Shown: piece by piece, positions 1 to 6,856 of the stretch | Layout: each line of letters begins with the position of its first letter | How positions within the stretch are numbered: the first letter of the stretch is position 1 | Assembly: GCA_945870465.1 (NCBI GenBank) | Contig: CAMBSS010000155.1 | Location: forward strand, 1 to 9,355 | Length of the DNA stretch: 9,355 nucleotides | Direction of reading: 5' to 3' | From: Bordetella parapertussis | GTDB taxonomy: Bacteria; Pseudomonadota; Gammaproteobacteria; Burkholderiales; SG8-41 | Program-made: the position numbers and the translations under genes | Notes under the pieces: generated by a model | The model's database searches: none | Seen by the model: the letters and a program-made list of their open reading frames with translations, nothing else | Told to the model about the DNA's origin: nothing

Positions 1-1676
1 GCTTTAGAAGCCGAATACGCCGCGGCACCCGGGCCGGGGGCAGGGACGTTTTTCGAGCCGACCACCGCCACGCGGCCGCCGCGCGGCGCGAGCTTGAGCA
101 GGGCATGACATTCGCGCATCAGTATCAGGTTGGCATCGAGATTGATGCCCATCACTTTGCGCCATGCGTCGTCGTCCAGGGCCGAGATTTTGGTGCCGCC
201 GGGGAAAACGCCGGCGTTGAGTATCAGGATGTCCAGTCCGCCATACGCGCGCACTGCGGATGCGAGAGCGGCAATAACCGCTTCGCGCGACGTGATGTCG
301 CAGCGTATACCGAGAAAATCCTGCCGCTTATGCAGTGTTGTAATTTTTTCGTCGATATCGAGACCGACCACCGCCGCACCGCGCGCGAGCAGGGCATCGA
401 CGCAGGCTTTGCCTATGCCTGATGCCGCGCCGGTGACGAGCGCGACTTCACCTGCAAACAGGGGCGGCTTGCCGGCCTTGCGTAGCTTCGCCTGCTCGAG
501 GTCCCAGTACTCAACATCGAAAATATCGCGCGCCGGCAAAGCCTTGTAGCCACCCAACAGGGTCGATCGTTCGATCACGTCCATGGTGTGCGTGTAAAGG
601 TCGGCGACGATAGCGGCGTCTTTGATGGTGCGGCCGACTGTGCAAAGTCCGCAGTCGGTATCGAGCACGACCCGCGGCGCCGCATCGAGCATGGTCTTGG
701 TCTGTTTCGTCTGCGGCGCATTTTGTGCGAAATAAGCCCGGTAAGCCTGTGCGTATTTTTCAACGTCGCGGCCCGCCATCGGCAGGCGTTTGGTGCGGAT
801 TACGTGATCGGGTGTCGCCGGGCCTTGCTGGGAAACCGTCGCGACATCGGCGCGGCGGGCAAAATCTAGGGTGCGGCCGTTTTGCAGCGTCGCTACGATC
901 ATGGGGCTGCCGGCACACTGTGAAATTGAATTCCGCAGCGCCGCGATTGCAGCCGTTTGCGTTGGCAGCGAGGCGGCAGCCGCTGCAGGCTGCAAATGCC
1001 ACGCGCGATGCTTTTCAAGATAACGTTCAGCCATATCGACCAGCTGGATCATGCGCTCGTAGGATTCGCGTGCGGTTGTACCGAAAGAAAAAATACCGTG
1101 GTTCAGCAATACCATGCCGATGGTATTTTTGCCCGACTGCTGCGGCAATAACCCGGCACACAGCCGCGCGAGATCGAAGCCCGGCATGATGTAGGGAATG
1201 ACGGCGACCTTGTCGCCGTATATTTCGGTTATGCGATGCGGGCCATCGGCGGTGTTCGTGACAGCGAGCACCGCGTCGGAATGGGTGTGATCGACGTATT
1301 TATGCGGCAGCAATGCGTGCAATATCGTTTCGACCGAGGGCGCCGGCGCCGCGGCGCGCGTCATATGGGTAACGAGTTCGTTGACCATCTGCGGATCGCT
1401 CAGCGCTTTCAATTTCGCGAGCTTGAGGAGATGCGCCATGCGTACCGGAGAAAACCCGGCTTCCTCAATGAACTCGAGGTCCCAACCGCTGCCCTTGACG
1501 TAGAGGATGTCTTCTTCGTCGCCGACCAGATTGCGTTCGCGGATTTTGACGGAGGTGTTGCCGCCGCCGTGCAGCACCAGCGATTTGTCGCGGCCCAGCA
1601 GCCGCGAGGTATAAACGCGTTGCGCCAGATCGCCGCGGTAATCCGCCGCTTCGTCATCCCGCCACAGGCTTTGCAT
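1..1676 (-). CDS. Bifunctional class II aldolase / short-chain dehydrogenase (3' end cut by window edge)
   Basis: The minus-strand frame stays open from ATG 1676 to the left edge: 558 whole codons, no stop. The N-terminal half is a class II (RhaD/FucA-like) aldolase: HGGGNTS at 36-42 (phosphate-binding loop type), HTHSD at 130-134 and H193 in LNHG, the expected metal ligands. From about residue 405 a short-chain dehydrogenase domain follows, with the NAD-binding TGAASGIG at 415-422, NAG at 487-489, the likely catalytic S541 and YSASK at 554-558. The last catalytic Lys is the final complete codon. Family members are about 680 residues (known), so roughly 120 are missing. Known relatives act on rhamnulose-type sugar phosphates or related hydroxy-aldehydes; the substrate here cannot be read from sequence. 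No rhamnose kinase, isomerase or transporter is visible nearby. The start was chosen because a GGAAG lies about 8 bases upstream and the domain begins at once. It diverges from the acetyltransferase gene. Confidence 0.93.
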   Translation of the reverse strand, partial: MQSLWRDDEAADYRGDLAQRVYTSRLLGRDKSLVLHGGGNTSVKIRERNLVGDEEDILYVKGSGWDLEFIEEAGFSPVRMAHLLKLAKLKALSDPQMVNELVTHMTRAAAPAPSVETILHALLPHKYVDHTHSDAVLAVTNTADGPHRITEIYGDKVAVIPYIMPGFDLARLCAGLLPQQSGKNTIGMVLLNHGIFSFGTTARESYERMIQLVDMAERYLEKHRAWHLQPAAAAASLPTQTAAIAALRNSISQCAGSPMIVATLQNGRTLDFARRADVATVSQQGPATPDHVIRTKRLPMAGRDVEKYAQAYRAYFAQNAPQTKQTKTMLDAAPRVVLDTDCGLCTVGRTIKDAAIVADLYTHTMDVIERSTLLGGYKALPARDIFDVEYWDLEQAKLRKAGKPPLFAGEVALVTGAASGIGKACVDALLARGAAVVGLDIDEKITTLHKRQDFLGIRCDITSREAVIAALASAVRAYGGLDILILNAGVFPGGTKISALDDDAWRKVMGINLDANLILMRECHALLKLAPRGGRVAVVGSKNVPAPGPGAAAYSASK

Positions 1677-1700
1677 CGATTGCGCTTCCGGAGTTATTGG

Positions 1701-1728
1701 TTGGTATACGGACGGCCACGATTATAAT
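1701..1728 (+). promoter_or_regulatory. Sigma70-type promoter for the GNAT gene, with a palindromic -10
   Basis: TTGGTA (1701-1706, 4 of 6 to consensus), a 16-base spacer and a perfect TATAAT (1723-1728). The predicted transcription start falls at about 1735-1736, on the A of ATG 1736, so the mRNA would be leaderless. The -10 lies in the palindrome ATTATAAT (1721-1728), so TATAAT is also read on the minus strand at 1726-1721, pointing to the aldolase gene with a 5' UTR of about 38 bases. I see no good -35 for the minus-strand direction. Confidence 0.55.
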
Positions 1729-1735
1729 TCAGATC

Positions 1736-2188
1736 ATGCATAGCTCCGCACAAGTTACGGTCAGCCGCGTGAGCTGGAACGAGGCAGGCGTCCGCTTGCG
1801 TGCGCTACGTAAAACTGTTTTCGTCGAAGAGCAGAATGTGCCGGAAGAACTCGAGTGGGACGGCATCGACGAATTATGTCTGCATGCACTGGCGACAACT
1901 GCCGCCGGCGAGGCGGTGGGCACCGGCCGGCTATTGCCTGATGGGCATATCGGCCGCATGGCAGTGCTGGCGCACTGGCGCAAACAGGGTGTCGGTGGCC
2001 TGATTCTCGCTGAGTTGATCGCGGCGGCGCGCGAATTGCGGCATGCGGCGGTAGAACTCAGTGCGCAAACGCACGCCATCGGGTTTTACCGCAGATTCGG
2101 TTTCGAAGTCGTGAGCGGGGAATACCTCGATGCAGGCATTCCTCATCGCGCCATGCGCCTGGCGTTGCTTAAGCCGCTGCCGGAGTAA
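1736..2188 (+). CDS. GNAT-family N-acetyltransferase
   Basis: A 150-residue single-domain Gcn5-related acetyltransferase, a usual length for the family. The N-terminal part reads LRxxVFVEEQNVPEELEWDGIDE (about 23-46), typical of the ElaA/YjcF-like branch. The acetyl-CoA pyrophosphate loop is RKQGVG at 82-87, after the strand HIGRMAVL. A C-terminal FYRRFGF (about 117-123) with preceding QTHA matches the last strand-helix of the fold. It is cytosolic; the acetyl acceptor is unknown. An in-frame TTG at 1697 would add 13 residues (IRTATIII...) that resemble no part of the fold, and it lies upstream of the predicted transcription start, so ATG 1736 is preferred. Against this, GGAG at 1690-1693 sits just before that TTG, so the longer form is not excluded. 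The last 20 bases overlap the end of the convergent NRDE gene. Confidence 0.88.
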   Translation: MHSSAQVTVSRVSWNEAGVRLRALRKTVFVEEQNVPEELEWDGIDELCLHALATTAAGEAVGTGRLLPDGHIGRMAVLAHWRKQGVGGLILAELIAAARELRHAAVELSAQTHAIGFYRRFGFEVVSGEYLDAGIPHRAMRLALLKPLPE

Positions 2189-2960
2189 GCGCGATTTCGA
2201 GAGCGAAGCGGCCCGTCGTGCTGCTGCCGGGGCTGCCGAGTGCGCCGAAACTGCGCTCGATAAACGTGACCTCGCCGTGATTGTCGATCAGCATCACCGT
2301 CGACGAACGCGTACCATATGTTGGCGATGCAATGAAAGCCGGCGACAGCACGCGTTCACGCGGCAGTCCGACACCGGTTTCAGGCAAGGCGTTATCGGGC
2401 GCAATCGTCCGCGCGGCAAGCAAGCCAAACAGGCCGTCGATCAACTCCTGGGATCTGCTTTGCAACAATTCAGTCACGATTTTTCTGCCGCGCTCGACTT
2501 TTGGCCACGGCGTATTCAACAGGTGATTGCTCAGCCCATGCACGCCTGGAGCAACAACTGTCGGCTCGCCGCCACGGTTTGACAAATACTGCAATTCATC
2601 AAGATCACCAGCCAGCAGATTGAAGCCGTTATAGTCGCCGGCCTCGCCGTGTACTCGCGCGACATAATCTGCGGGGCGCTGTTTTTTGTGCAGAAAGCTG
2701 GCGACGAGTTCGCCGCGGGAGCGCGATGATTTTTTTGCGCCGGCGCCTTCCCGAAAATTGGTTACCGCAGCAAACGTTCCGCTGCGGGTAATGCCCAGCC
2801 AGGTGCCGCCTTGCTCGAGATCGCGACCACCGTATATGTGCGGACTGTCGTTCCAGAATGTCGCTGCAGCGGTCGGACGCGCGTAGGCCTCATCGCGATT
2901 CGCCGCCATCACGAGCGGATAATCAGGATGAACTTTATGCGCGAAGAGTATCAGGCACAT
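2169..2960 (-). CDS. NRDE-family protein (TANGO2-like)
   Basis: A 263-residue protein with the family signature: MCLILFAHKVHPDYPLVMAANRDE at the N-terminus (Cys2; NRDE at 21-24), GGRDLEQGGTWLG at 44-56 and TNFRE at 67-71. The family includes eukaryotic TANGO2, linked to heme or lipid handling, and many bacterial proteins with no settled function. Cys2 would be N-terminal after Met removal, which resembles Ntn-hydrolases; that is inference. No signal peptide or membrane segment is visible, so it is probably cytosolic. The start lies 11 bases after the ygfZ stop with no clear Shine-Dalgarno, so translation probably depends on the upstream gene and the two form an operon. The full length matches the family, so it is intact. 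Its 3' end overlaps the acetyltransferase gene by 20 bases. Confidence 0.9.
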   Translation of the reverse strand: MCLILFAHKVHPDYPLVMAANRDEAYARPTAAATFWNDSPHIYGGRDLEQGGTWLGITRSGTFAAVTNFREGAGAKKSSRSRGELVASFLHKKQRPADYVARVHGEAGDYNGFNLLAGDLDELQYLSNRGGEPTVVAPGVHGLSNHLLNTPWPKVERGRKIVTELLQSRSQELIDGLFGLLAARTIAPDNALPETGVGLPRERVLSPAFIASPTYGTRSSTVMLIDNHGEVTFIERSFGALGSPGSSTTGRFALEIALTPAAA

Positions 2961-2971
2961 GGCGTGGCGCT

Positions 2972-3955
2972 TTACGGCGGATCGGCCGGTATTGCATAGG
3001 GCAGGGGCCTGAATTTCAGCGCGGGGCCGGCGGGTGCATTCAGATGTACTTCGCCACTCTGAAAACTTGCGATGTGCATGACGGCCAGAGCAGTATGGCC
3101 GCCGCCGGGGGAAGGGGCGGCGTTCACGATCATGCCGGTGGCCTGCTCGCCAGTGCCGGCGCTGTAAAGCTTGTTACCGGGCGCGGGTACATCCGTGCCG
3201 CTGATCTCGGCAAGGTACATGCGCTGTTTCAATTTACCCAGATAATGCATGCGTGCAACGATTTCCTGGCCTGGATAACAACCCTTGCTGAAGCTCACGC
3301 CATTGAGCAGATCCAGATTGGCCATTTGCGGCACAAACTGGTCTTGCGTCGCCGGAGTAATGAAAGGTATTCCCGCCTCTATGTTCGTCAACTCCCAGGC
3401 GGCGTCACTCACAGATTGCGCTTTCTTCAGCAGCGCATTCAGTATTTCACCGCCGCTTGCGCGGTCGGCGACAAGCAGCCAGCGCGCGGCATCGAGACGC
3501 AATAACTGCGTTCCCCCGGCGGCGGCGGTCGTCAAAGCGGCCGCTGGAATAGTCTTGAAGTGCTGCGCAAGCAGTTCTTCGGCAGCAATGCCGGCGATGC
3601 CTAACAGCACATGGTCGTCGCTGACGTCGCACGCTTTTACCTTCGAACGCAGTATGTACATCGACAGACGCTTGCATATGGGGCCACACAGGCTGCGCGG
3701 CAACTGCATCACGTAACCCGCAGTGTCGCGCCACAGCAGGAAACTCGCGAGCATGCGGCCCTTGGGCGAGTTATAGCTGCCGTAAATCGCCTGGCCCGCT
3801 TGCAGCGCGTTGACGTCGCAACTCAACTGCCCCTGCAGGAAAGCCTGCGCGTCCGCGCCGGAAAAGTGAATCAAACCGAACTGCGACAGGTTGGCGACCG
3901 CGGCGACCGCGGCCGCCGAATCTGCGCCGCCCGCTCCCTCGCCTTCATACGCCAT
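2972..3955 (-). CDS. ygfZ: Folate-binding protein YgfZ, Fe-S cluster assembly/repair factor
   Basis: A 327-residue protein of the YgfZ/GcvT-like fold. The diagnostic motif KGCYPGQE is present at 224-231, with Cys226 the conserved redox-active cysteine. The N-terminal part also fits: LIHFSGADAQAFLQGQLSCDVNAL (about 28-51), then YNSPKGRMLASFLLW (61-75). In E. coli YgfZ binds tetrahydrofolate and supports Fe-S enzymes such as MiaB under oxidative stress (established). It is cytosolic. The start has a good GGAG five bases upstream. Residues 4-20 are an Ala/Gly-rich low-complexity stretch, so the true start could be slightly different, but no better ATG is seen. It is the first gene of a two-gene unit with the NRDE protein. 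A YgfX-like gene lies about 1 kb away on the other strand, but no SdhE/YgfY gene is visible. Confidence 0.93.
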   Translation of the reverse strand: MAYEGEGAGGADSAAAVAAVANLSQFGLIHFSGADAQAFLQGQLSCDVNALQAGQAIYGSYNSPKGRMLASFLLWRDTAGYVMQLPRSLCGPICKRLSMYILRSKVKACDVSDDHVLLGIAGIAAEELLAQHFKTIPAAALTTAAAGGTQLLRLDAARWLLVADRASGGEILNALLKKAQSVSDAAWELTNIEAGIPFITPATQDQFVPQMANLDLLNGVSFSKGCYPGQEIVARMHYLGKLKQRMYLAEISGTDVPAPGNKLYSAGTGEQATGMIVNAAPSPGGGHTALAVMHIASFQSGEVHLNAPAGPALKFRPLPYAIPADPP

Positions 3956-4108
3956 CAGAACTCCAGCGCCGCGCCGGATGTGCGGCGGCCAAGTCGGGTA
4001 CAGAATAATTTTCCTGCCGGACCAAATATTTATCTGTCATATCCAACATTTTAAAAAAAGAAACATTATAAATCATAGGCTTATGAAAATTCTATCCAAT
4101 AAGCACAT
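3956..4108. other. AT-rich divergent intergenic spacer
   Basis: The block separates ygfZ (minus) from the J-like genes (plus). From about 4005 it is far richer in A/T than the rest of the window, including an A-run near 4052-4058. No ORF, repeat or RNA structure is obvious. On the minus strand a TATAAT is present at 4070-4065, placing a possible ygfZ start near 4058, but the matching -35 position reads AGAATT, which is poor. Confidence 0.5.
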
Positions 4109-4137
4109 TTGACAGAGTGTTAAACCTTGATTCTAAT
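4109..4137 (+). promoter_or_regulatory. Near-consensus sigma70 promoter for the J-like gene pair
   Basis: A perfect TTGACA (4109-4114), a 17-base spacer and TCTAAT (4132-4137, 5 of 6). The predicted start is at about 4143-4145, giving a 5' UTR of about 40 bases. This is the best promoter-like sequence in the window and argues against translation starting at 4127, which would precede the transcript. Confidence 0.75.
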
Positions 4138-4173
4138 AGCATATATTGCAATCAGTTGGAATGCTTCTAATCC

Positions 4174-4180
4174 AGGGAGG
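4174..4180 (+). promoter_or_regulatory. Strong Shine-Dalgarno (AGGGAGG) deciding the start at 4184
   Basis: AGGGAGG lies three bases before ATG 4184, or about six if counted from its central GGGA. It fixes the start of the first J-like gene over an upstream in-frame ATA/ATT-rich extension. Confidence 0.7.
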
Positions 4181-4183
4181 GGC

Positions 4184-4462
4184 ATGAAAACGCATTACGA
4201 GCAGCTCGGCATCACGCCGCATGCCAGTCAAACGACCATCCAGCAGTCGTTCTTCCGGCTCGCCAAAAAACTCGACCCGAAGAATCCGCTTAACCAGGGC
4301 AGTGAGCGCACGCGCATCGAATACCTTGCAATCCAATCCGCTTACCGCACGCTATCGAACCCTGATTTACGGTGCGACTACGACCGCAGCCTGCAATTGC
4401 AGGCATTGAAACCTCCCGCCAGAACCTTTGCGTCTGCCGCAGGCGCGCGCGAATCGAAGTAG
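4184..4462 (+). CDS. Small J-domain-like protein lacking the HPD motif
   Basis: A 92-residue protein that is almost only a J-like domain. HYEQLGI (4-10), an IQQSFFRLAKKL helix (about 19-30) and AYRTLSNPDLRCDYDRSL (53-70) match helices I, II and III-IV of DnaJ-type domains. Where J-domains carry His-Pro-Asp before KNP, this has LDPKNP (30-35), so the tripeptide needed to stimulate DnaK ATPase (established) is missing. The remainder (71-92) is a short Ala/Pro/Arg tail with no zinc or client-binding domain. It is therefore unlikely to be a working DnaK co-chaperone; a protein-docking or scaffolding role is inference. The start is set by a strong Shine-Dalgarno and by the promoter position. The next J-like gene follows after 24 bases and is probably cotranscribed. 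Confidence 0.82.
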   Translation: MKTHYEQLGITPHASQTTIQQSFFRLAKKLDPKNPLNQGSERTRIEYLAIQSAYRTLSNPDLRCDYDRSLQLQALKPPARTFASAAGARESK

Positions 4463-4486
4463 CGCGCAGTTTCCGCAAAGACCGCC

Positions 4487-4957
4487 GTGAAAAGATCGTT
4501 CTATGAAATGCTGGGCATCGGGCACGATGCCGATCAAGCGCAGATCGACGCTGCCTACGCACAAGCGACCGCCAGGCTGAGCGCAGGCAATCTGCGCGGC
4601 GTTACCGAAGCCGTGATGGAGACACAATTAATACGCGATGGCTACCGCATACTCTCCAGCCCACAACAGCGGGCCCGCTACGATGCCAAGCTGCTGGAAG
4701 CTGAACCTGGCGCCAAACTGATGATATTCCCGGACGATAGTTACGGTCGGCGCCGGCTTGGCATAGGCACGGTGGTGCTGGTCGCGCTTTCGGCCGTGCT
4801 TGGTACCATCGTCTATAGCCACCTGTCACTCAAGATGGACGAGGTCAGGATCGAACATGTGCAGGCGGTGGCGCGGCACAAAGACGAGCAGCCCAAAGGT
4901 ATCGTCATCACGCCAAACAGCGTGGTGAATGCTGCGAACGCCAGGCAGCAACGTTAG
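4487..4957 (+). CDS. Membrane-anchored J-domain-like protein lacking HPD
   Basis: A 156-residue protein. Residues 5-66 are a second J-like domain: FYEMLGIGHDAD (5-16), IDAAYAQATARL (20-31) and GYRILSSPQQRARYDAKLL (52-70). The loop between helices II and III reads SAGNLRG, with no trace of HPD. One membrane helix follows at about 91-110 (LGIGTVVLVALSAVLGTIVY), with RRR just before it, which by the positive-inside rule keeps the J-like part in the cytoplasm. The C-terminal 45 residues would then be periplasmic; they are polar and match nothing I know. The start is GTG 4487 without a clear Shine-Dalgarno. An ATG at 4508 is in frame but would cut into the first helix. It is the second gene of the pair under the 4109 promoter and is followed by a terminator. 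Confidence 0.8.
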   Translation: MKRSFYEMLGIGHDADQAQIDAAYAQATARLSAGNLRGVTEAVMETQLIRDGYRILSSPQQRARYDAKLLEAEPGAKLMIFPDDSYGRRRLGIGTVVLVALSAVLGTIVYSHLSLKMDEVRIEHVQAVARHKDEQPKGIVITPNSVVNAANARQQR

Positions 4958-4986
4958 GGCGCCGGCACTATGCCGGCCCGTCTTTT
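4957..4986 (+). terminator. Intrinsic terminator after the J-like pair
   Basis: The arms GCCGGC (4961-4966) and GCCGGC (4972-4977) pair perfectly around the loop ACTAT, with extra GG/CC pairing possible past a bulge. TCTTTT (4981-4986) follows. It starts at the last base of the TAG stop and would separate the J-like pair from the YgfX-like gene. Confidence 0.7.
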
Positions 4987-5022
4987 GATGCATCGCTGGC
5001 GCGCGAAATATATTTCATACCC

Positions 5023-5454
5023 GTGTTGAAGATCAGCCTGCGGCCATCCCGGCTGTTGGCGGGCATCCTGACGCTCGCGCACGGCGCTGCGATTGCCATC
5101 GTGATCTCAGTCAATCTCCCGTTGTGGGCAAAAATCATCGCGGCGACGATATTGCTCGTTCATCTGCTGGTGGTCGTCAGGCGACAGGCATTGCTGCTGG
5201 CGGCAGATTCTGCAGTGGCAGTTGAAATCAGCTCCGACAACCGGATCAGCGTGCAAGCGCGCTGTGGCGCGTGGAACGAGTACGAAGTTCTGGGCAGCAC
5301 GTATGCGATGCCGTATCTGACAGTCCTGAATCTGCGACAGCACGACGGCCGCGCCAGAAAACGGATCACGCTGCTTGCCGACAGCCTGCATGCGGACGAC
5401 TTCAGGAAGCTGCGCGTGTGGCTGCACTGGAAGGGCGAAGACGGCGTGCCCTGA
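5023..5454 (+). CDS. YgfX-like (CptA-type) small inner-membrane protein
   Basis: A 143-residue protein with two hydrophobic segments at about 12-30 and 34-51, forming a short hairpin, then a cytoplasmic soluble domain. The C-terminal LLADSLHADDFRKLRVWLHW (about 117-136) closely resembles the end of the YgfX family, where Pro-Asp-Ser, Phe-Arg and Leu-Arg positions are shared. In E. coli YgfX sits beside YgfY/SdhE and has been described as a toxin acting on FtsZ and MreB (reported; its status is debated). Here no SdhE gene is adjacent, so a toxin-antitoxin role is not supported by context. The start is GTG 5023 with no clear Shine-Dalgarno and no in-frame ATG for some way upstream. It is separated from the J-like genes by a terminator, yet no convincing own promoter is seen. 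The family call is from pattern recognition only. Confidence 0.72.
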   Translation: MLKISLRPSRLLAGILTLAHGAAIAIVISVNLPLWAKIIAATILLVHLLVVVRRQALLLAADSAVAVEISSDNRISVQARCGAWNEYEVLGSTYAMPYLTVLNLRQHDGRARKRITLLADSLHADDFRKLRVWLHWKGEDGVP

Positions 5455-5475
5455 GACGTGCTGCCAGACGCTAAA

Positions 5476-5510
5476 GCCGGTAAGATTACGGCGTTTAAGA
5501 AGTTTGTTTT
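5476..5510 (+). terminator. Possible weak terminator after the YgfX-like gene
   Basis: A small imperfect hairpin: GCC, one bulged G, then GTA, paired to TACGGC across the loop AGAT, followed by a T-rich tail (GTTTAAGAAGTTTGTTTT). The stem is short, so it is tentative. The rest of 5455-5570 shows no ORF or clear promoter; AGGAA at 5555-5559 serves the next gene. Confidence 0.3.
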
Positions 5511-5570
5511 GGTTCGCCGCAAACGGCAATCATCCCCGGTCATCATTCATTTGCAGGAATTTCCCATAAC

Positions 5571-6833
5571 ATGAACCAGAAAATGAGTATGTCAAAAGGC
5601 GCGGACCCGTCGGAAACCATGGCGTGGAACATGAAGCTCCTCTCGCACCACGAACTCGGCGGCTTCGGTGGCATGGGTGAGGGCGTAAACATGCAACTGG
5701 CGCCGGACGGACGGCGCATTCTGTGGCTCGCCCATGAATCGGCACCGAAAAATTTCAGCGGCGTGGACGTCAGCGATCCGCGCAATCCGAAGGTCGTCGT
5801 GCAAACCGAGTTGCCGCATCGCGGCATGCGTTCCAATTCGCTGGACGTCGTCGGCAATACGCTGACGGTCGCTTATCAAACGACGAAAGCCGGCGACAAA
5901 CCTGCCGGTTTCGATATTTTTGACGTCAGCAAGCCGGAGCAACCCCGCCTGATATCGCATTTCGACGCATCGGGCCAATATTCGCGCGGCGTGCACGTGC
6001 TGTGGTTTGCGGACGGCGAGTATGTGCATATGAGTTCGGGCGCGCCGGATTTTCAGCCGCGCAGTCCGAAAGACGATCAATGCTACCGCATCGTCGACAT
6101 CCGCAATCCTTCCAAGCCGCAAGAGGTCGGCCGCTGGTGGGCACCGGGCACGCGCGAGGGCGACGCCGAGCCGTCACCGCGGCAGAAAGTCGGCGAATTC
6201 CCGGTCGGCTACGCGGGCTTTCGCGCGCACAACACCAACGTCTATCCTGAGCGGCCCGATCGTGCCTACGTCGGGTATCTGGATTACGGCGCGCTCATCA
6301 TGGACATCAGCGACAAGGCGCATCCCAAGGTGATTTCGCGCTGGAGCAATTGCCCGCCGTACCTCGGCTTTACGCATACGGTACTGCCGCTCTTCAAGCC
6401 CGGGCTGCTGGTAGTGACCGATGAATCGGTGGTGGACAACGCCGCCGACTGGCCCAAGCTCACGTGGGTGCTCGACGCGCGCGCGGAAACGCATCCAATT
6501 TCGATCAGCACTTTGCCAATGCCGTCACCGGCAGCATTCGGGAAACGCGGGGGGCGCTATGGCTCGCACAATCTGCACGAGAACCTGCCGAAGGAAGCCT
6601 CGTTCAAGTCCGACAACATCATCATTGGCACGTTCTTCAACGGCGGCGTGCGTGCTTTCGATCTGTCGAATCCGTACCAGCCGCAGGAAGTCGCTTATTA
6701 CGTGCCTGGCGCGCCCAAGCTCTCGCCAGCGGGAGCGATCCAGCTCAACGACGTATTCGTCGATGACCGTGGAATCGTGTTTACCGTCGACCGTTTTGCC
6801 GGCGGCCTTTACGCGCTCGAGATGACGATCTGA
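5571..6833 (+). CDS. LVIVD-repeat beta-propeller protein
   Basis: A 420-residue protein built of repeated blades. Five blade ends share the pattern (h)xVxDhSxPxxPxxhxxh: at about 63-82 (GVDVSDPRNPKVV), 113-132 (GFDIFDVSKPEQPRL), 172-191 (YRIVDIRNPSKPQEV), 241-259 (ALIMDISDKAHPKVI) and 360-379 (VRAFDLSNPYQPQEV). This is the LVIVD repeat, known from bacterial and archaeal beta-propellers of mostly unknown role. No signal peptide or membrane segment is present, so it is probably cytosolic. Histidines recur at similar blade positions (H142, H220, H269, H333, H336), which could form a central metal site as in the propeller of selenium-binding protein/methanethiol oxidase; that is inference. The start ATG has AGGAA 11 bases upstream; in-frame ATGs at 5583 and 5589 are alternatives. 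A CobW-type GTPase gene follows after 23 bases. Confidence 0.85.
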   Translation: MNQKMSMSKGADPSETMAWNMKLLSHHELGGFGGMGEGVNMQLAPDGRRILWLAHESAPKNFSGVDVSDPRNPKVVVQTELPHRGMRSNSLDVVGNTLTVAYQTTKAGDKPAGFDIFDVSKPEQPRLISHFDASGQYSRGVHVLWFADGEYVHMSSGAPDFQPRSPKDDQCYRIVDIRNPSKPQEVGRWWAPGTREGDAEPSPRQKVGEFPVGYAGFRAHNTNVYPERPDRAYVGYLDYGALIMDISDKAHPKVISRWSNCPPYLGFTHTVLPLFKPGLLVVTDESVVDNAADWPKLTWVLDARAETHPISISTLPMPSPAAFGKRGGRYGSHNLHENLPKEASFKSDNIIIGTFFNGGVRAFDLSNPYQPQEVAYYVPGAPKLSPAGAIQLNDVFVDDRGIVFTVDRFAGGLYALEMTI

Positions 6834-6856
6834 CGGACCCGCACGCGCGGCCGACC

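Noticed and set aside
1236..1727. A 163-codon plus-strand ORF over the aldolase
   Set aside because: The minus-strand frame here carries unbroken aldolase motifs (HGGGNTS, HTHSD); the plus-strand reading is unconserved low-complexity shadow.
2858..3505. A 215-codon plus-strand ORF
   Set aside because: It lies antisense to ygfZ and the NRDE start, has no recognisable domain, and the KGCYPGQE motif supports the minus strand.
4127..4183. Extended start for the first J-like gene at 4127
   Set aside because: It lies between the -35 and -10 of the predicted promoter, upstream of the transcript, whereas ATG 4184 has a strong Shine-Dalgarno.
5023..5454. Toxin of a toxin-antitoxin pair
   Set aside because: The YgfX resemblance alone is not enough; there is no adjacent SdhE/YgfY-like partner, and the family's toxin role is debated.
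5455..5570. A riboswitch or small RNA ahead of the propeller gene
   Set aside because: The 116 bases have only one short imperfect hairpin and no conserved riboswitch features that I can recognise.
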